Below are positions 26,701-33,641 of a DNA stretch of 64,000 nucleotides, in pieces. Source of the DNA: Tribonema minus. Its lineage: Eukaryota; Sar; Xanthophyceae; Tribonematales; Tribonemataceae. Numbering within the stretch: the first letter of the stretch is position 1; each line of letters begins with the position of its first letter. Made by a program: the position numbers and the translations under genes. The notes under the pieces were generated by a model. It had not been told where the DNA came from. It was given only the letters and a program-made list of their open reading frames with translations, and searched no databases. The stretch lies in contig JAFCMP010000547.1 in the NCBI GenBank assembly GCA_017506865.1, forward strand, positions 992,001 through 1,056,000, written 5' to 3'.

Positions 26701-29700
26701 CAGTCATTGCTTGGGCCAACGGCTAGCAACTACCAAAAATGTGGAACCCACTTCCGAACAGTGTTACTGGCGTTACTGGCCTTGAATAGTACTCATGTTG
26801 GTGAACTCGAGTACAGATAGAGCACCAGTGCATGTGGGTACGTGAGTTGCCAATCCAACGTCCAAGTGCTTCTGATTGAGCCAATGACGCCTTTGTTCAA
26901 GCCCCAGGTCCCGTCTGGCAGTCACATCAGCCTTGATGCATGGCTGTGGAGAACCCTGCCCACGCACATGAGGATCCTCTGGGTCACATGTATGCGGGGG
27001 GGAGAGAGGGGGGGCGAGGGTGGGGGGGGGGGGCATCGTCAACAAGCCTGCACCCGTTCTCGTCACAGCGAGTCCCTCAATATCTTCAATTAGTGTCATG
27101 ACCGCCCCCCCCCCCCCTTTGTGCACTGTGCCGGTCCCTCAGGTGAAGCGCGCAGTGCGGCTGGAGGAGCGCAGCCCGCCCCAGGACCTCATGGCAGGGC
27201 TCAGTAGCGGCGGCATGGCTTTTGCAGCGGGTATTGGCGACGGCGTCTCGGGAATCATTTTGGATCCCCTCAGGCAAGCTAGAGGTTGGCCTTCGACCTG
27301 TCAGTCAGCAGCTTCTCTCTTGCAGTAACCCCATTAGTTCAACCCACATATCAGTGTTGCCATGGAGGCTCTTGGCAGCCACGGCGCCATGACTGCCAGT
27401 GCCCATTTCAGCACCTGCATTGCATTCGCGGCTGACGTTGGTGGTGCATGTGGCGCCATTACCAAGTAGTACTTGACCATTTTGGGTTGAATTATTTTAT
27501 CTTGTCATTGTCACAGAGGTATGCTACATAATTGCTGCAGCCCATGCAGCAATACAGCATCGTCAAGAGACTTGCACAGTCTTATCTGGGTAAGCATTCT
27601 TCCATCAGCGGTGCGTCACCATCTGAAGCAACAACTGCATCTTACTGCGGGGCCGCCGTGAAGGAGAGACATCTTGAGATCTCATATCTGTGATGTGGCA
27701 GCAATCAAGAAATGCAAGTCCCCGTGATTGTACTGATGGTGCAGAATCTCACCTTGCAACAGGGCGACAGGACAACGTTAGAGACTTGTGGGTTTAATCA
27801 GCTGTGTGGCACCGGAGAGCTGGTGTTGTTGTTGTGGCTGGGCAACTTGCAACTGGATGTCACATCAATTCATAATCTGATTCAAGTGCTTGAGCGCGAT
27901 TTCACGCCTCAAGCAGATACACCACAAAGTACACACCCGTGCAGTCAACTAACCTCATTGCAAACCTGTCCCTACAGGGGCGCGGAGAAGGAGGGCTTCG
28001 TAGGGCTCGCGCGCGGTGTCGGCAAAGGCGTCCTCGGCCTGCTTGTCAAGCCCATGGTCGGCGCTGCGGACGCCGCAACAGACGTCTTCCAGGGCGTGCG
28101 TGCCGCTACTGACGAGATTGCGCGCAAGAACGTCTCCTCTGCCGAAGCCGCAGCCGCCGCTGCCGCCGCTGATGATGCAGAGTCGCCTGCCGCTGCTGCG
28201 GATGCGAGTAGTGGCCATGGGGGCGGTGGCGCAGTGACGGCAGCTGCGGCAGCAGCAGCAGCGAGGATCAGGCCGCGGCGTGTGCTGTACGGGAGGTCGC
28301 GCGTGCTCAAGCCGTACGTCCTGGCGGATGCACAGATTGCGGCGCTGCTGCTTGAGAAAGGTGAGTGGATGTGGAGCGTGAGGTATCATTTGAACAAGTG
28401 CAGGGAACAAAGCAGTCGAGACACACACACACATCACAGCTGTTAGTGACCGGACTGTGCTTGTGTGTTATCGGGGCTGCTGCTCTTGTCTGAGCCAACA
28501 ACTAATGTTCAACAAGTTGTAACCGTCACAGTCTGCAATAGTCAGGTGACACTCCAACATCCAGTGTCACCGCAGCGCCGCGCCGAGGCGTACTTGCCGT
28601 ACGTATCGGTCACCTTCACACGCGTGCATGCATGAGTGCTGCATGGCTGAGTGGCGATGTTACCGTGCTTTGTCTGACCCACGTGCTTGGTGATGTCCCC
28701 TGGAGCCAGCAACTTGAACATCGGGTGGGGAATGCATCAGTATACTGTTGGTGGCAGTTGCCTGCATGGCCTGAGTTGGCTCAGTTGATCAGGCTTGCAG
28801 TTACTGTACTGTATTGATCAGCTGATGTCGATAGACCCAGGCACCGCTCAGCCTCAACGACATGCAGGCTCTACTATTATAATAAGAAGAAGCAATTACG
28901 CACTGCTTGCAGGCCATGACTGTGGCGCAAGGGTGAACCCGACAATGACCCTCAATCAACGAAGAAGCGTTGGAGATGCTTCTAGCGCGTGCAACTGTAG
29001 CGCCTTAATGTGTACACCTCTACTGCAGCACTTCCAGGCATTATCCCAAACTCGAAGTTTGTAGATCAGTGCAGCTATGCAGAACCATCAGTTTGATACT
29101 GCATTGCTACATACAGACTTGGAGGCATCAGTACAGAGAGCATTGCCTGCAGAGAGCAGAGCGGGCGTATGATAAAGGGCAGCTGGTGATGACAGCTCGC
29201 GCGCTGCTGCGCTTAAGTGTGCAATGAATGTAGCATCAGCGATCACCACATTCCCTAACGCTTTCCAGGTTTTTGGCAACAATGGCTTCAAAAAGCGATG
29301 AAGCACAATGTCATGAATGCGGGCAGCTTCAAGTGTCCGTCGTGTTGCGCTTTTCGGATTAGTCTTGCAAGGCCGGTGGTATTGAAGCATGTGGCTGCTC
29401 TGCTCGACAGTGCGAAGTGCGCTCAATGGCATGCTCCCCCCCCCTTCTCCCGCCTCCACGTCACCAGGGTTCCGTAATGAGGACTACATGGAACACATGA
29501 CCACTGACAATTTCATTGTGGTGGTCACGCACCGCCGTGTCATTGCCATCAGCAGTGCTACACACACCGTGCACTTGGCAGAGCGCCTGGATGCCATAGA
29601 GGTGAGAATGCCAATCAGACAAGATGCAATGACAATCAATGAAGGCTTGTAGTGAGCCCACTAGTGACACTGCATAGAGATCTCGAGTTGTTGGCATGCA

Positions 29701-30711
29701 AACAAGGTGATTGGCTTTATACTACTCTTCGTAGTCCCTGTTGTGCTGTGCCACATCATTGTCATCGCCAGCACTGAGGCACCAACGCACAGACTGTGGA
29801 GCGTGTGTGCCCCTTTGAGGAGATGCGAACGATGTCACAGAGTCATATATCATCTGCAAGAACTGATTGCGCATTGCTGCTGAGTCTGCAATTATCAGCT
29901 GCAAAGTCTAGCGATACAAACATATTGGCGAAGTGATAACAGCGTACCAGCGTGCCTCTCACCCCCCACTGCTAGTGCCGTTGGTGAAGTGACAACAGCA
30001 TAATAGTGTGCCTCTCACCCTCCCAATGCAAGTGCCAATCAGACTGAAATTCAATGCTGCATAGTTATTTCAGAACACTATGTCTGTACTGATGCGCGTT
30101 GGCAAGGGCTGCAGCCCCACTCCAGTGCTTCTTACTCAATTACTTCATAGTTGGCGGCTTCTTGAACACTCCAGTGGACGTGAGCGATCACAAAGTAATT
30201 CTGCAATGTTACAGTTGCACAAGGCGGCTGTTGTCTGCACGCATTTGCCCCCCCCCCCCCCCTCTTGCCCCACACAACCCCCGCCCCTTCCTGCATCTGC
30301 TAGCCCCGGTGAGGTTCATGCCAGCTTGAGTGACTTGGAACCTCTGTCATGCAGCACAGCGAGCTGCTCTTTCACGTAACCTGACTGCTCTTTGAAATTC
30401 CTTGTTCGCCCCCGATTCCACTACACGTGCTCCCCTCCGCCACCCACTGCCAGGGCCTGGAACGCCAGCAAGGCGGCGGGCTTCTTATACACATCAAGCC
30501 TGGCATGGCGCATGCCGAGGCTGGCATGTACGCAGTGGACGCACCGCTGTTGAGCACTGCTGCCCCATCACCGCTCGGCGCCACGCTGCCGGCGCGGCCC
30601 AGCGAGAGCGGCTCCGGCGTTGTGTGTGGACTTGCGTGTGGCGGAGACAAGCAGGCGCGCGCGTTGCAGGACATGGTCACTCGCGCCATGGACACTGGCC
30701 CAGGGGCCTGA
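1..30711 (+). CDS. VPS13: VPS13-like bridge lipid-transfer protein, 3' part of gene (32 exons in window)
   Basis: VPS13 proteins are long rods that carry glycerolipids between membranes at organelle contact sites. That role is family knowledge. Seen here are 32 exons, each bounded by AG and GT (GC in two cases), whose phases agree throughout and give 2,091 codons before a TGA. Landmarks in order: YNARIGQWEPLIEE (exon 3), RNRTGLALEFW (exon 5), LTLRSAVELANLTSLPLEV (exon 7), LRNALPVPARW (exon 8), a DysF domain with VRRRRWTRTR (exons 11-12), MPRYTVTNRG (exon 14), FGWDFPCPP (exon 18), QIDNHLPRTPFPVLL (exon 21), FGNPVGLF (exon 26), GVGKGVLGLLVKPMVGAADA (exon 30) and a PH-like C-terminus. The chorein N-terminus lies upstream of the window. 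Individual exons are listed below. The two weakest links are exons 1-3 and the last intron, which might hide one more small exon. Confidence 0.9.
332..655 (+). CDS. VPS13: VPS13-like exon 2
   Basis: Starts after AG at 330-331 and ends before GTGATG. It is Gln/Arg/Ala-rich and ends in VVVDDARGRDMPLLKFR, like the VPS13 pattern of an acidic strand followed by PLL. The downstream in-frame stop confirms that the exon must end near here. Confidence 0.65.
1058..1178 (+). CDS. VPS13: VPS13-like exon 3 (YN..WEPLIE motif)
   Basis: Contains SVDSYNARIGQWEPLIEE, the conserved VPS13 strand in which a Tyr-Asn pair precedes WEPLIE. The donor is GTGCGT. The start at 1058, inside a G run, is the only AG that keeps phase with exon 2. 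An alternative AG at 1079-1080 would break it. Confidence 0.75.
1555..1728 (+). repeat. Copy of intron end and exon 4 start
   Basis: A unit of about 175 bases (acceptor, VTWERAS-like coding part and upstream intron words such as CTACCCACTC) is repeated with differences at about 1738-1905. The second copy is the real exon. Confidence 0.8.
1794..1996 (+). CDS. VPS13: VPS13-like exon 4
   Basis: Begins VTWERASASRAGA and contains RDLNVNVADAALETLCG, matching the VPS13 stretch with conserved LN-N before an alpha-helical turn. A degenerate copy of the first half, with its acceptor, sits at about 1555-1728 inside the preceding intron. Confidence 0.8.
2882..3083 (+). CDS. VPS13: VPS13-like exon 5, VAB repeat 1
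   Basis: Encodes RYTPFLLRNRTGLALEFW, the signature that opens the VAB/SHR-BD region, with the Asn typical of each VAB repeat. It ends AIGWSGGQ before GTATGA. Four decaying copies of its last 40-80 bases follow in the next intron. Confidence 0.88.
3225..3680 (+). repeat. Four tandem copies of the exon 5 end plus 5' splice site
   Basis: Copies at about 3225-3265, 3330-3410, 3474-3530 and 3625-3675 repeat the exon sequence coding for YAFAIGWSGGQ and its GTATG donor, separated by T/G-rich intron sequence. Stops and frame changes make them non-coding. The first copy upstream (the real exon) is the only one in frame. Confidence 0.85.
4162..4328 (+). CDS. VPS13: VPS13-like exon 6
   Basis: Encodes YRSAAVRRDYDGASLLSLRL followed by LLNLPLIRAGTLRLECSLL, a beta-rich VAB segment. 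Phase 2 donor GTGAGC at 4329. A partial copy of its end, with the same donor, lies at about 4452-4533. Confidence 0.8.
4850..5501 (+). CDS. VPS13: VPS13-like exon 7, SHR-BD core (VAB repeat 2)
   Basis: The longest exon found. It opens CEVIWEVRLESGRRVLTLRS and continues VELANLTSLPLEV, the best-conserved SHR-BD sequence. It then runs through Ala- and Gly-rich loops coded by GCG/GGC runs and ends SLLQYRPLTVE. The loops are probably surface insertions. Confidence 0.9.
5735..5771 (+). repeat. Interstitial TTAGGG-like tract
   Basis: Short array of TTAGGG units with one TCAGGG variant inside the intron after exon 7. Shorter related words occur in other introns (3540, 11490-11530, 48870, 58636). Confidence 0.75.
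6245..6412 (+). CDS. VPS13: VPS13-like exon 8, VAB repeat 3
   Basis: Encodes VRAFLVLRNALPVPARWRVF and GGAVHVYEACTLHEAPLVSF, matching the VPS13 pattern N-LP-P followed by G--VHVY. A diverged copy of its start lies upstream at about 6054-6114. Confidence 0.88.
6795..7105 (+). CDS. VPS13: VPS13-like exon 9
   Basis: Begins IEGFQWTSLQRVPVPPRA and ends LAADFWIRNL, the strand before the next VAB Asn. The donor is GCGAGT, a GC-AG intron. The last codon is completed in exon 10 as Ser, giving NLSQLPL. Copies of the exon start (about 6605-6672) and end (about 7262-7296) lie in the flanking introns. Confidence 0.82.
8130..8301 (+). CDS. VPS13: VPS13-like exon 10, VAB repeat 4
   Basis: Begins QLPLALGEPLMRG after the Ser split with exon 9, then a Gly run, and ends DLTSPHEIMLAPMQE before GTGAGC. 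It completes the fourth Asn-containing VAB strand. The Ala/Gly loop resembles those of exon 7. Confidence 0.75.
8574..9010 (+). repeat. Repeated acceptor and exon 11 start
   Basis: Copies of the words CGCAGTC-TC-GTC and GAGGAGGTGTTTGAAGT occur near 8574-8614, 8640-8672, 8757-8775 and 8975-9010, before the real exon at 9051. Some keep a usable AG. Related linker sequence (GGCGACTGCCGATGGCGACT-like) is also repeated near 8508 and 8910. Confidence 0.75.
9051..9251 (+). CDS. VPS13: VPS13-like exon 11, dysferlin-domain first half
   Basis: Encodes EEVFEVRVEDPSGRRETLW and GWRWATPEWRLDVSG. This fits the DysF pattern of an (Y/F)E-R start and a gW-W---eW--D strand. It ends DVPGLQ before GTATGT. At least four acceptor-side and four donor-side copies of its edges surround it. 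The domain continues in exon 12. Confidence 0.85.
9336..9790 (+). repeat. Four tandem copies of exon 11 end plus donor
   Basis: About 65-base copies coding for PEWRLD-SGAVARDVPGLQ with GTATGT or a decayed donor lie at 9336-9400, 9491-9560, 9598-9666 and 9721-9790, spaced by 55-90 bases of similar linker. They are intronic, since exon 12 follows only the first in phase. Confidence 0.88.
10442..10729 (+). CDS. VPS13: VPS13-like exon 12, dysferlin-domain second half
   Basis: Encodes GGGWESSDRRVGTAYGNACF and then ERVRRRRWTRTRERC, the hallmark GW---- and RRRRW-R-R of the DysF C-terminal part. A poly-Ser loop (AGC repeats at about 10602-10624) and a Gly loop follow, then ALLCIK before GTGACG. Confidence 0.85.
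11743..11955 (+). CDS. VPS13: VPS13-like exon 13
   Basis: Begins VGDSAWSRPVGVGVRGAGG and ends STLYELSYK before GTAAGC, matching the VPS13 W--P---G strand. A diverged copy of its start with the same acceptor lies at about 11533-11600. Confidence 0.82.
12220..13235 (+). repeat. Repeats of both edges of exon 14
   Basis: Before the exon, fragments resembling GTGACGGTTGCCCCGTCGCC recur near 12228, 12304, 12474 and 12548. After it, copies of ATCAAGCAGTACGGCTCCTC with a donor-like end recur near 12868, 13058 and, more decayed, 13193. Decay increases with distance from the exon on the downstream side. Confidence 0.75.
12634..12753 (+). CDS. VPS13: VPS13-like exon 14, VAB repeat 5
   Basis: Encodes TRVVTIMPRYTVTNRGAATL and IKQYGSSQQ, the highly conserved PRY-V-N strand of VPS13. 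Copies of its start (12.2-12.6 kb) and of its end (12.87, 13.06 and 13.19 kb) crowd both flanking introns. Confidence 0.9.
13605..13717 (+). CDS. VPS13: VPS13-like exon 15 (PG--VPLHWAD)
   Basis: Encodes LLLAPGATVPLHWADARLNP, the conserved VPS13 motif PG-x-PLHW. Acceptor TTTGAGCGCAG and donor GTCAGT. Phase 2 joins to exon 16. Confidence 0.88.
14226..14520 (+). CDS. VPS13: VPS13-like exon 16
   Basis: Begins WSGPIALDRMGMFPVHVRAK, matching the VPS13 WS--f-id--G strand. A long Ala/Pro-rich loop and SEWNK before GTATGT follow. Confidence 0.85.
15110..15480 (+). repeat. Intronic tandem repeat between exons 16 and 17
   Basis: Two to three imperfect units share TTTGCCTGCCCA, GTGTCTTTA-CCGTAGCTGCTG and a GTAGAGGTGCG word. 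A second short pair, GCATGTATACAGTGCCCCAT, lies at about 15630-15720. No coding potential was recognised. Confidence 0.65.
15840..15944 (+). CDS. VPS13: VPS13-like exon 17, VAB repeat 6
   Basis: Encodes FPTYRLENHTSHAIYYAQ, the sixth strand with the repeat Asn, before GTATGG. A short copy of its end with a donor lies at about 16276-16316. Confidence 0.82.
16617..16856 (+). CDS. VPS13: VPS13-like exon 18 (L-P----FGWD-P)
   Basis: Encodes GDLLPPRTACLFGWDFPCPP, the conserved VPS13 motif closing the VAB region, then RRVDVRLVAPQGALEL. Preceded by a run of about 19 C bases 50 nt upstream of the acceptor. Confidence 0.88.
17667..17877 (+). CDS. VPS13: VPS13-like exon 19 with poly-Gln tract
   Basis: Begins SDGPTHVVRFTEPAPP, the VPS13 strand G-T-V----, followed by 13 Gln coded by a pure CAG run (about 17752-17790) and a Pro/Arg-rich linker. 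The CAG run is likely length-variable. Confidence 0.82.
18660..18828 (+). CDS. VPS13: VPS13-like exon 20
   Basis: Encodes LTVCLNCKDIHVSVIDEAEG, matching the APT1/VPS13_C strand that ends in hVSVID. Exon phase selects this frame over a longer but stopped one. Ends VLA before GTGACT. Confidence 0.85.
19596..19716 (+). CDS. VPS13: VPS13-like exon 21 (QIDN motif)
   Basis: Encodes LRDASVNYFS and GHLQIDNHLPRTPFPVLLQ, the diagnostic VPS13_C QIDN-L----PV-L motif. Joins exon 20 through a split Ser codon. Confidence 0.92.
20137..20244 (+). CDS. VPS13: VPS13-like exon 22
   Basis: Encodes PVERCDDGGGGG and ARLMVRVAPHVANIVYCK before GTGTGT. It fits the position after the QIDN motif and keeps frame on both sides. 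Confidence 0.75.
21127..21351 (+). CDS. VPS13: VPS13-like exon 23
   Basis: Encodes LKLSPLELRLEESIVLWAQR followed by FADKVRRYL, the VPS13 amphipathic stretch PL-l-lEE--l-----F. An Ala/Gly loop follows. Donor GTAGTC is weak, but phase agrees. Confidence 0.82.
21900..22573 (+). repeat. Repeats of both edges of exon 24
   Basis: The acceptor and first about 70 bases of exon 24 are duplicated at 21900-21978 with few changes. The last about 55 bases with the donor recur at about 22318-22374, 22432-22475 and 22520-22573. Between them lie TTGAAGTTGAAG-rich linkers. Confidence 0.85.
22052..22242 (+). CDS. VPS13: VPS13-like exon 24
   Basis: Encodes LWARYVYFHILQIAAFQVRL, matching the VPS13 Y-Y-f--L-i-----l segment, then LTVTQMVLDAMMRMD before GTGCGG. 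A near copy of its start lies at 21900-21978, and three copies of its end lie at 22.32, 22.43 and 22.52 kb. Confidence 0.85.
22999..23056 (+). CDS. VPS13: VPS13-like exon 25 (short)
   Basis: Nineteen codons, AHINLASFIMHNETIATQQ, matching the VPS13 strand A-I-L--f---N. The frame is set by the split Ser codon shared with exon 24. Donor GTACGC. Confidence 0.78.
23975..24091 (+). CDS. VPS13: VPS13-like exon 26 (GNPVGL)
   Basis: Encodes AAAHYLSTVKQHVLLMLGAL and FGNPVGLFRGVSQ, the conserved pre-ATG_C motif of VPS13. Acceptor TCCATGCAG and donor GTACGT. Confidence 0.9.
24895..24948 (+). CDS. VPS13: VPS13-like exon 27 (18 codons)
   Basis: GVQDFISEPVLGLVRSVE, the VPS13 motif G--dF--eP--G. Clear acceptor CTGTCTGCAG and donor GTGCGT. 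A tandem-repeat intron follows. Confidence 0.85.
25060..25540 (+). repeat. Intronic minisatellite after exon 27
   Basis: At least five imperfect units share AGCCTCA-AATCAAGTTCAC and ATCGGTACATGACAT, alternating with GAAGCAAGTGCACTA. The surrounding intron (24949-26292) also holds a TACTTCGAAGTA palindrome. No gene seen. Confidence 0.7.
26293..26445 (+). CDS. VPS13: VPS13-like exon 28
   Basis: Encodes PEEFFAGIARGGGSLLKHTV and GGMANSASMIAGTIGTN, the Gly-rich ATG_C-like helix pattern G---Slv---v-g---S-s-I. Ends DTEYK before GTAATG. Confidence 0.9.
27143..27273 (+). CDS. VPS13: VPS13-like exon 29
   Basis: Encodes SSGGMAFAAGIGDGVSGIIL with DPL, the ATG_C amphipathic segment. The donor is GCAAGC after CTCAG, a second GC-AG intron. 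The split Arg codon and phase with exon 30 require it. Confidence 0.9.
27978..28360 (+). CDS. VPS13: VPS13-like exon 30 (ATG_C core)
   Basis: Encodes GAEKEGFVGLARGVGKGVLG and LLVKPMVGAADAATDVFQGV, the most conserved C-terminal VPS13/ATG2-type motif, thought to attach to membrane. A long Ala run follows, then RPRRVLYGRSRVLKPYVL, the lead into the PH-like domain. Confidence 0.93.
29468..29601 (+). CDS. VPS13: VPS13-like exon 31, PH-like domain part
   Basis: Encodes NEDYMEHMTTDNFIVVVTHR followed by RVIAISSATHTVHLAERLDA, matching the C-terminal VPS13 pattern Y--H-----i-l-T--rvi. Confidence 0.88.
30454..30711 (+). CDS. VPS13: VPS13-like last exon with stop
   Basis: Begins GLERQQGGGLLIHIKPG and ends RALQDMVTRAMDTGPGA before TGA. 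It fits the last PH-like strands and the closing helix of VPS13. The 850-base intron before it could hide another short exon, so the junction is less certain than the rest. Confidence 0.72.
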   Translation, partial: GLERQQGGGLLIHIKPGMAHAEAGMYAVDAPLLSTAAPSPLGATLPARPSESGSGVVCGLACGGDKQARALQDMVTRAMDTGPGA

Positions 30712-31008
30712 TGTTGTAAAGTCTTGGGCGTGCCGCCAGTAGCACTGGCAGCGGCAATTGGCGAGAGGCAGAGGCGGCGGCGGCAGCGGTTGTAGGGCTG
30801 GCATCAGCGCTGCTGCCGCGCTCGCCTGTTGACACTCACTTAAAGCTGTGGCGCAGCAGCCGAACGTGTCTGCAATGCGCAGGTGCTGCAGGAGTTGTTG
30901 CGCTGGTATGCGCAGGCGTGGCCGCTGACGCTGCTGCTCAGCCTGGTAGCTGTCACGCAAAATTGTGACAGCAGTGCGCCATTTACTGCGCTGCCAGCCG
31001 TCTAGTAG

Positions 31009-31017
31009 TGTAATAAA
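31009..31017 (+). terminator. Candidate polyadenylation signal of the VPS13-like gene
   Basis: A TGTAA word overlaps AATAAA here, about 300 bases after the stop codon. Either word is used as a polyadenylation signal in different eukaryotes. A nearer TGTAA lies only a few bases after the stop and seems too close. Confidence 0.4.
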
Positions 31018-31019
31018 TC

Positions 31020-31800
31020 AGTGCCCTGTACGACTGAGGTGTGAGCGCGCACTCTCTTGCGCAAGCACCACCGCGACTCGTGTGCTGAATGTGGCGGTGC
31101 TATCGCCATCTGCCACCTGCCAATGTGGAGCCGCCACTTGACAAGTACTGGGACGCCATGGCACTGGCTGGTCAACTGCCAAACGCGGGTAGCTGCCAGT
31201 GAGAGCGAGTTGGGATAGCCGATGTGAAGGAGATCTGCCTAGGCTGCCTTGGCAGCCTGAGTTGCAGCTCCAGTGCCACAATGCATCACGGTGCCATGCA
31301 TCAACCTGAGGGGGGTTGATGCGTTAAACACAGCTCACGTTGGTTGACAATACGCGGAATGCTGTGGTGGGCGTGTGTGTACTAATCGACATTTGTACAT
31401 GTGTGTTGCGCTGTTCGCCATGTGCTGTCGGACGTAATAGGCACACATGCATGCATTGAATAATATATACTCTGCATTCAATTAATGACGTGTGCAGCTG
31501 GTCCAATTTGAAGTTCAAGTGGACCCAGACTTGCTAACGGTGTTTACCTTGTCAATGACTATGTGTGGTCGTAACCTCATTTGTTATCCCTCATGCCAAA
31601 TACTATAGTAGTACTCCTGATGTGTTTTTTCGGCTATGCACGTCGGTCATGTGGTTATATAGCTTTGCATCTCGGCCATCACGATGATGACCTGTTGGTG
31701 TTTCTTGGTCGAATGCATCAATGGCCAACTTCAAGATGAACTCGGCAACCGTTGACCTCAAGACGTTCGTGATCGTCCCCTTGATTGGATTCACTGCAGT
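31020..31800. other. Intergenic stretch, no gene recognised
   Basis: Follows the VPS13-like gene. I see no domain match. A short frame MANFKMNSATVDLKTFVIV on the + strand near 31720-31845 and one on the opposite strand overlap, and neither can be supported. Confidence 0.5.
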
Positions 31801-32135
31801 GCCAGTGGGGCCCTATGAAACCGGACTATTAGCATGCTGAGTCCGACGCATACAAGTATGCAGCCGTACAGAGAGGGCCCCGAGATCCGGACCCCCTCTG
31901 GCCTGCACCATGTGTTACTCTGGCCTGCACCATGTGTTCAACGCAAGTTACAGTAGCCGGGCTACAACCATCATGAGGTCCTCCACTCAGCCAGAGTCAG
32001 GCTGGCAGGATATTTGATCCAGCTGGAGTTCTACCCACCCATCATGATAGCTGGCCTGGCTCAGCTGAGCATGCTTGACCTGCTAGATGCGCTTGCTTTC
32101 AGCTGCCAGCTTTACTAATTAAGCCACATCATCGA
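31800..32135 (-). mobile_element. Possible tRNA-derived SINE
   Basis: On the - strand, TGGCTTAATTAGTAAAGC (32109-32126) fits a tRNA A box. GGTCAAGC (about 32073-32080) fits a B box at tRNA-like spacing, inside an AGCAG/ATGCT near-stem. A non-tRNA body of about 250 bases follows. No second copy exists in the window, so this is a motif-level guess. Confidence 0.3.
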
Positions 32136-32775
32136 CCTTTGCGCTGAGAGCCTGTCAGCACGCCGTTGGGCATCTGCCTTCAAGTTGCCCATTTTTACAA
32201 AGGAAAATAGTTTCCCCCCAGGGCAGCTCCAGTGCGGATTCCAAGTAAACTAGCTTTTTTGCTTTCGCTGGTGAAACACTAAGATCCCCCCATCCCCTCC
32301 TGCCCCTTCAAAGTTTTGAAATTTGAATGTGTGCCGATCTGACCGCGATAAAGTCAGTTGAAGGTGGAATCAAAAACCTCCGGTGAAAAGCAAGGAGGAG
32401 ATGATCAGACGAGACAGTCCCACACACAGGAGATGATCAGTCGAGACAGTCCCAACACCCTCCACGGACACCTACAGTAGACCCCGACAACAAGCCGAAT
32501 CCATGGCGCGCCCAAGCCGTTCTTCGATTGTGAGTCCACTTGTGAACTCTGCAGCAGCCCCCGCGGCAGGCGGCGCATGTTGATGGAATGAATCTTCCTG
32601 GTCTTTTTGTTTAAGACAAACGAGGACATTGTAATCGACATGCCTGTGACGCTGTAGTTGCGTGCTGTACGCCTGAGTTGCGGGCGCTTGCTTCGCATGT
32701 CGGTGCTGGATCTACCATGATTGATGGTCAAACTGCCTCAGACTGTAACTTTAATGCCCCAAAAATTTAATCTGT
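32136..32775. other. Intergenic stretch with a short direct duplication
   Basis: Contains two copies of GGAGATGATCAG-CGAGACAG (about 32396-32456). Nothing else is recognised. The sequence may be 5' flank of the frame at 32.78-33.37 kb. Confidence 0.4.
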
Positions 32776-33371
32776 GCCGCTGCTGCAGCCCGAGGGCGCC
32801 CGCCGGCCCGGTGCCGCAGCGCTCGTTGCGGCCATGGTGGCGTGCCTCACTGAGGGCATGGCCACCAACGGGCTGCTGCTGCAGCAGCTGCAGTCTGCAG
32901 CAGCAGCTGCTGCAGAACCGCACAACGCTGGAAACGACCATGGAGCGACTGCAGTTGCTGCAGCAGCTGCTGCAAGTCTTAGAGATTCAGTCTGACGTTG
33001 AGCCCGCTGGCGGTGGTGCGGCCACCTTGAACTCCGAGTCGCTTGTCGACAAGACGGGCGGCGGCGGCCATCGCCGTGGCAGCGGCGACCGCAACCTGAA
33101 GCGGAAGGCTTCGCTCGCTCGGCCAGGGAGCCCGACGCGGCGGCCGAGTCGGACGCTCAGGCTGCTTGCCTGCGCACGCCCGCAACGCGGATGCGGCCCA
33201 AGCTAGTCGCTACGGGCAGCAGCAACGCTGTGACAGCCACTCGTACACGTCACGGGCGTCGTGTGACCAAGACCTCTGGCGGCGCTTCCGAGGAGTCCGT
33301 TTCCAACTTGAAGCCGCATCGGGGGCAGCCAGTGGACCGTCACCGCTGTCGCAGGATTCCCGGAGTCCAAG
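32775..33371 (+). other. Possible coding remnant with coiled-coil-like Leu/Gln repeats
   Basis: GC-rich stretch with a CTGCAGCAGCTGCTG-type pattern. One frame reads MERLQLLQQLLQVLEIQSDV and continues into a basic Arg/Ser tail, and another frame stays open further on. No domain recognised. It directly abuts the LTR-like repeat and could be part of that element. Confidence 0.3.
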
Positions 33372-33641
33372 ATTGGAAAACCGGGGGTGCGCAGAGAGAG
33401 AGGCGAGCAGCCATGCCCTGGCCGCAGGCCGCCCGCAGGCGCCTCGAGCTGGGAGAACTTCTTGAAGAAGAAGTGATATTATTGCTGACACAAAACAAGG
33501 GCCAGCGGGAACCTTCCGTTCCGTAGGGGCACCAGAACCTTCAAGAACTTGCTAGAACTTACTGGAGAAACCCTTAGAACTGGACCGTGCCCTACCTTTA
33601 GGGTATGCACTAAGTATTGGACCATCTCATATTCCAACACC
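33372..33641. repeat. LTR-like direct repeat, left copy
   Basis: Shares almost its whole length with 34619-34879. Contains CTTAGAACTGGACCGTGCCC and a TAGGGGCACCAGAACC word. Confidence 0.7.

Noticed and set aside
31603-31794. 63-residue - strand frame (NPIKGTITNVLRSTVAEFIL)
   Set aside because: Protein-like but with no partner exon, motif or conserved match. The opposite strand is equally open.
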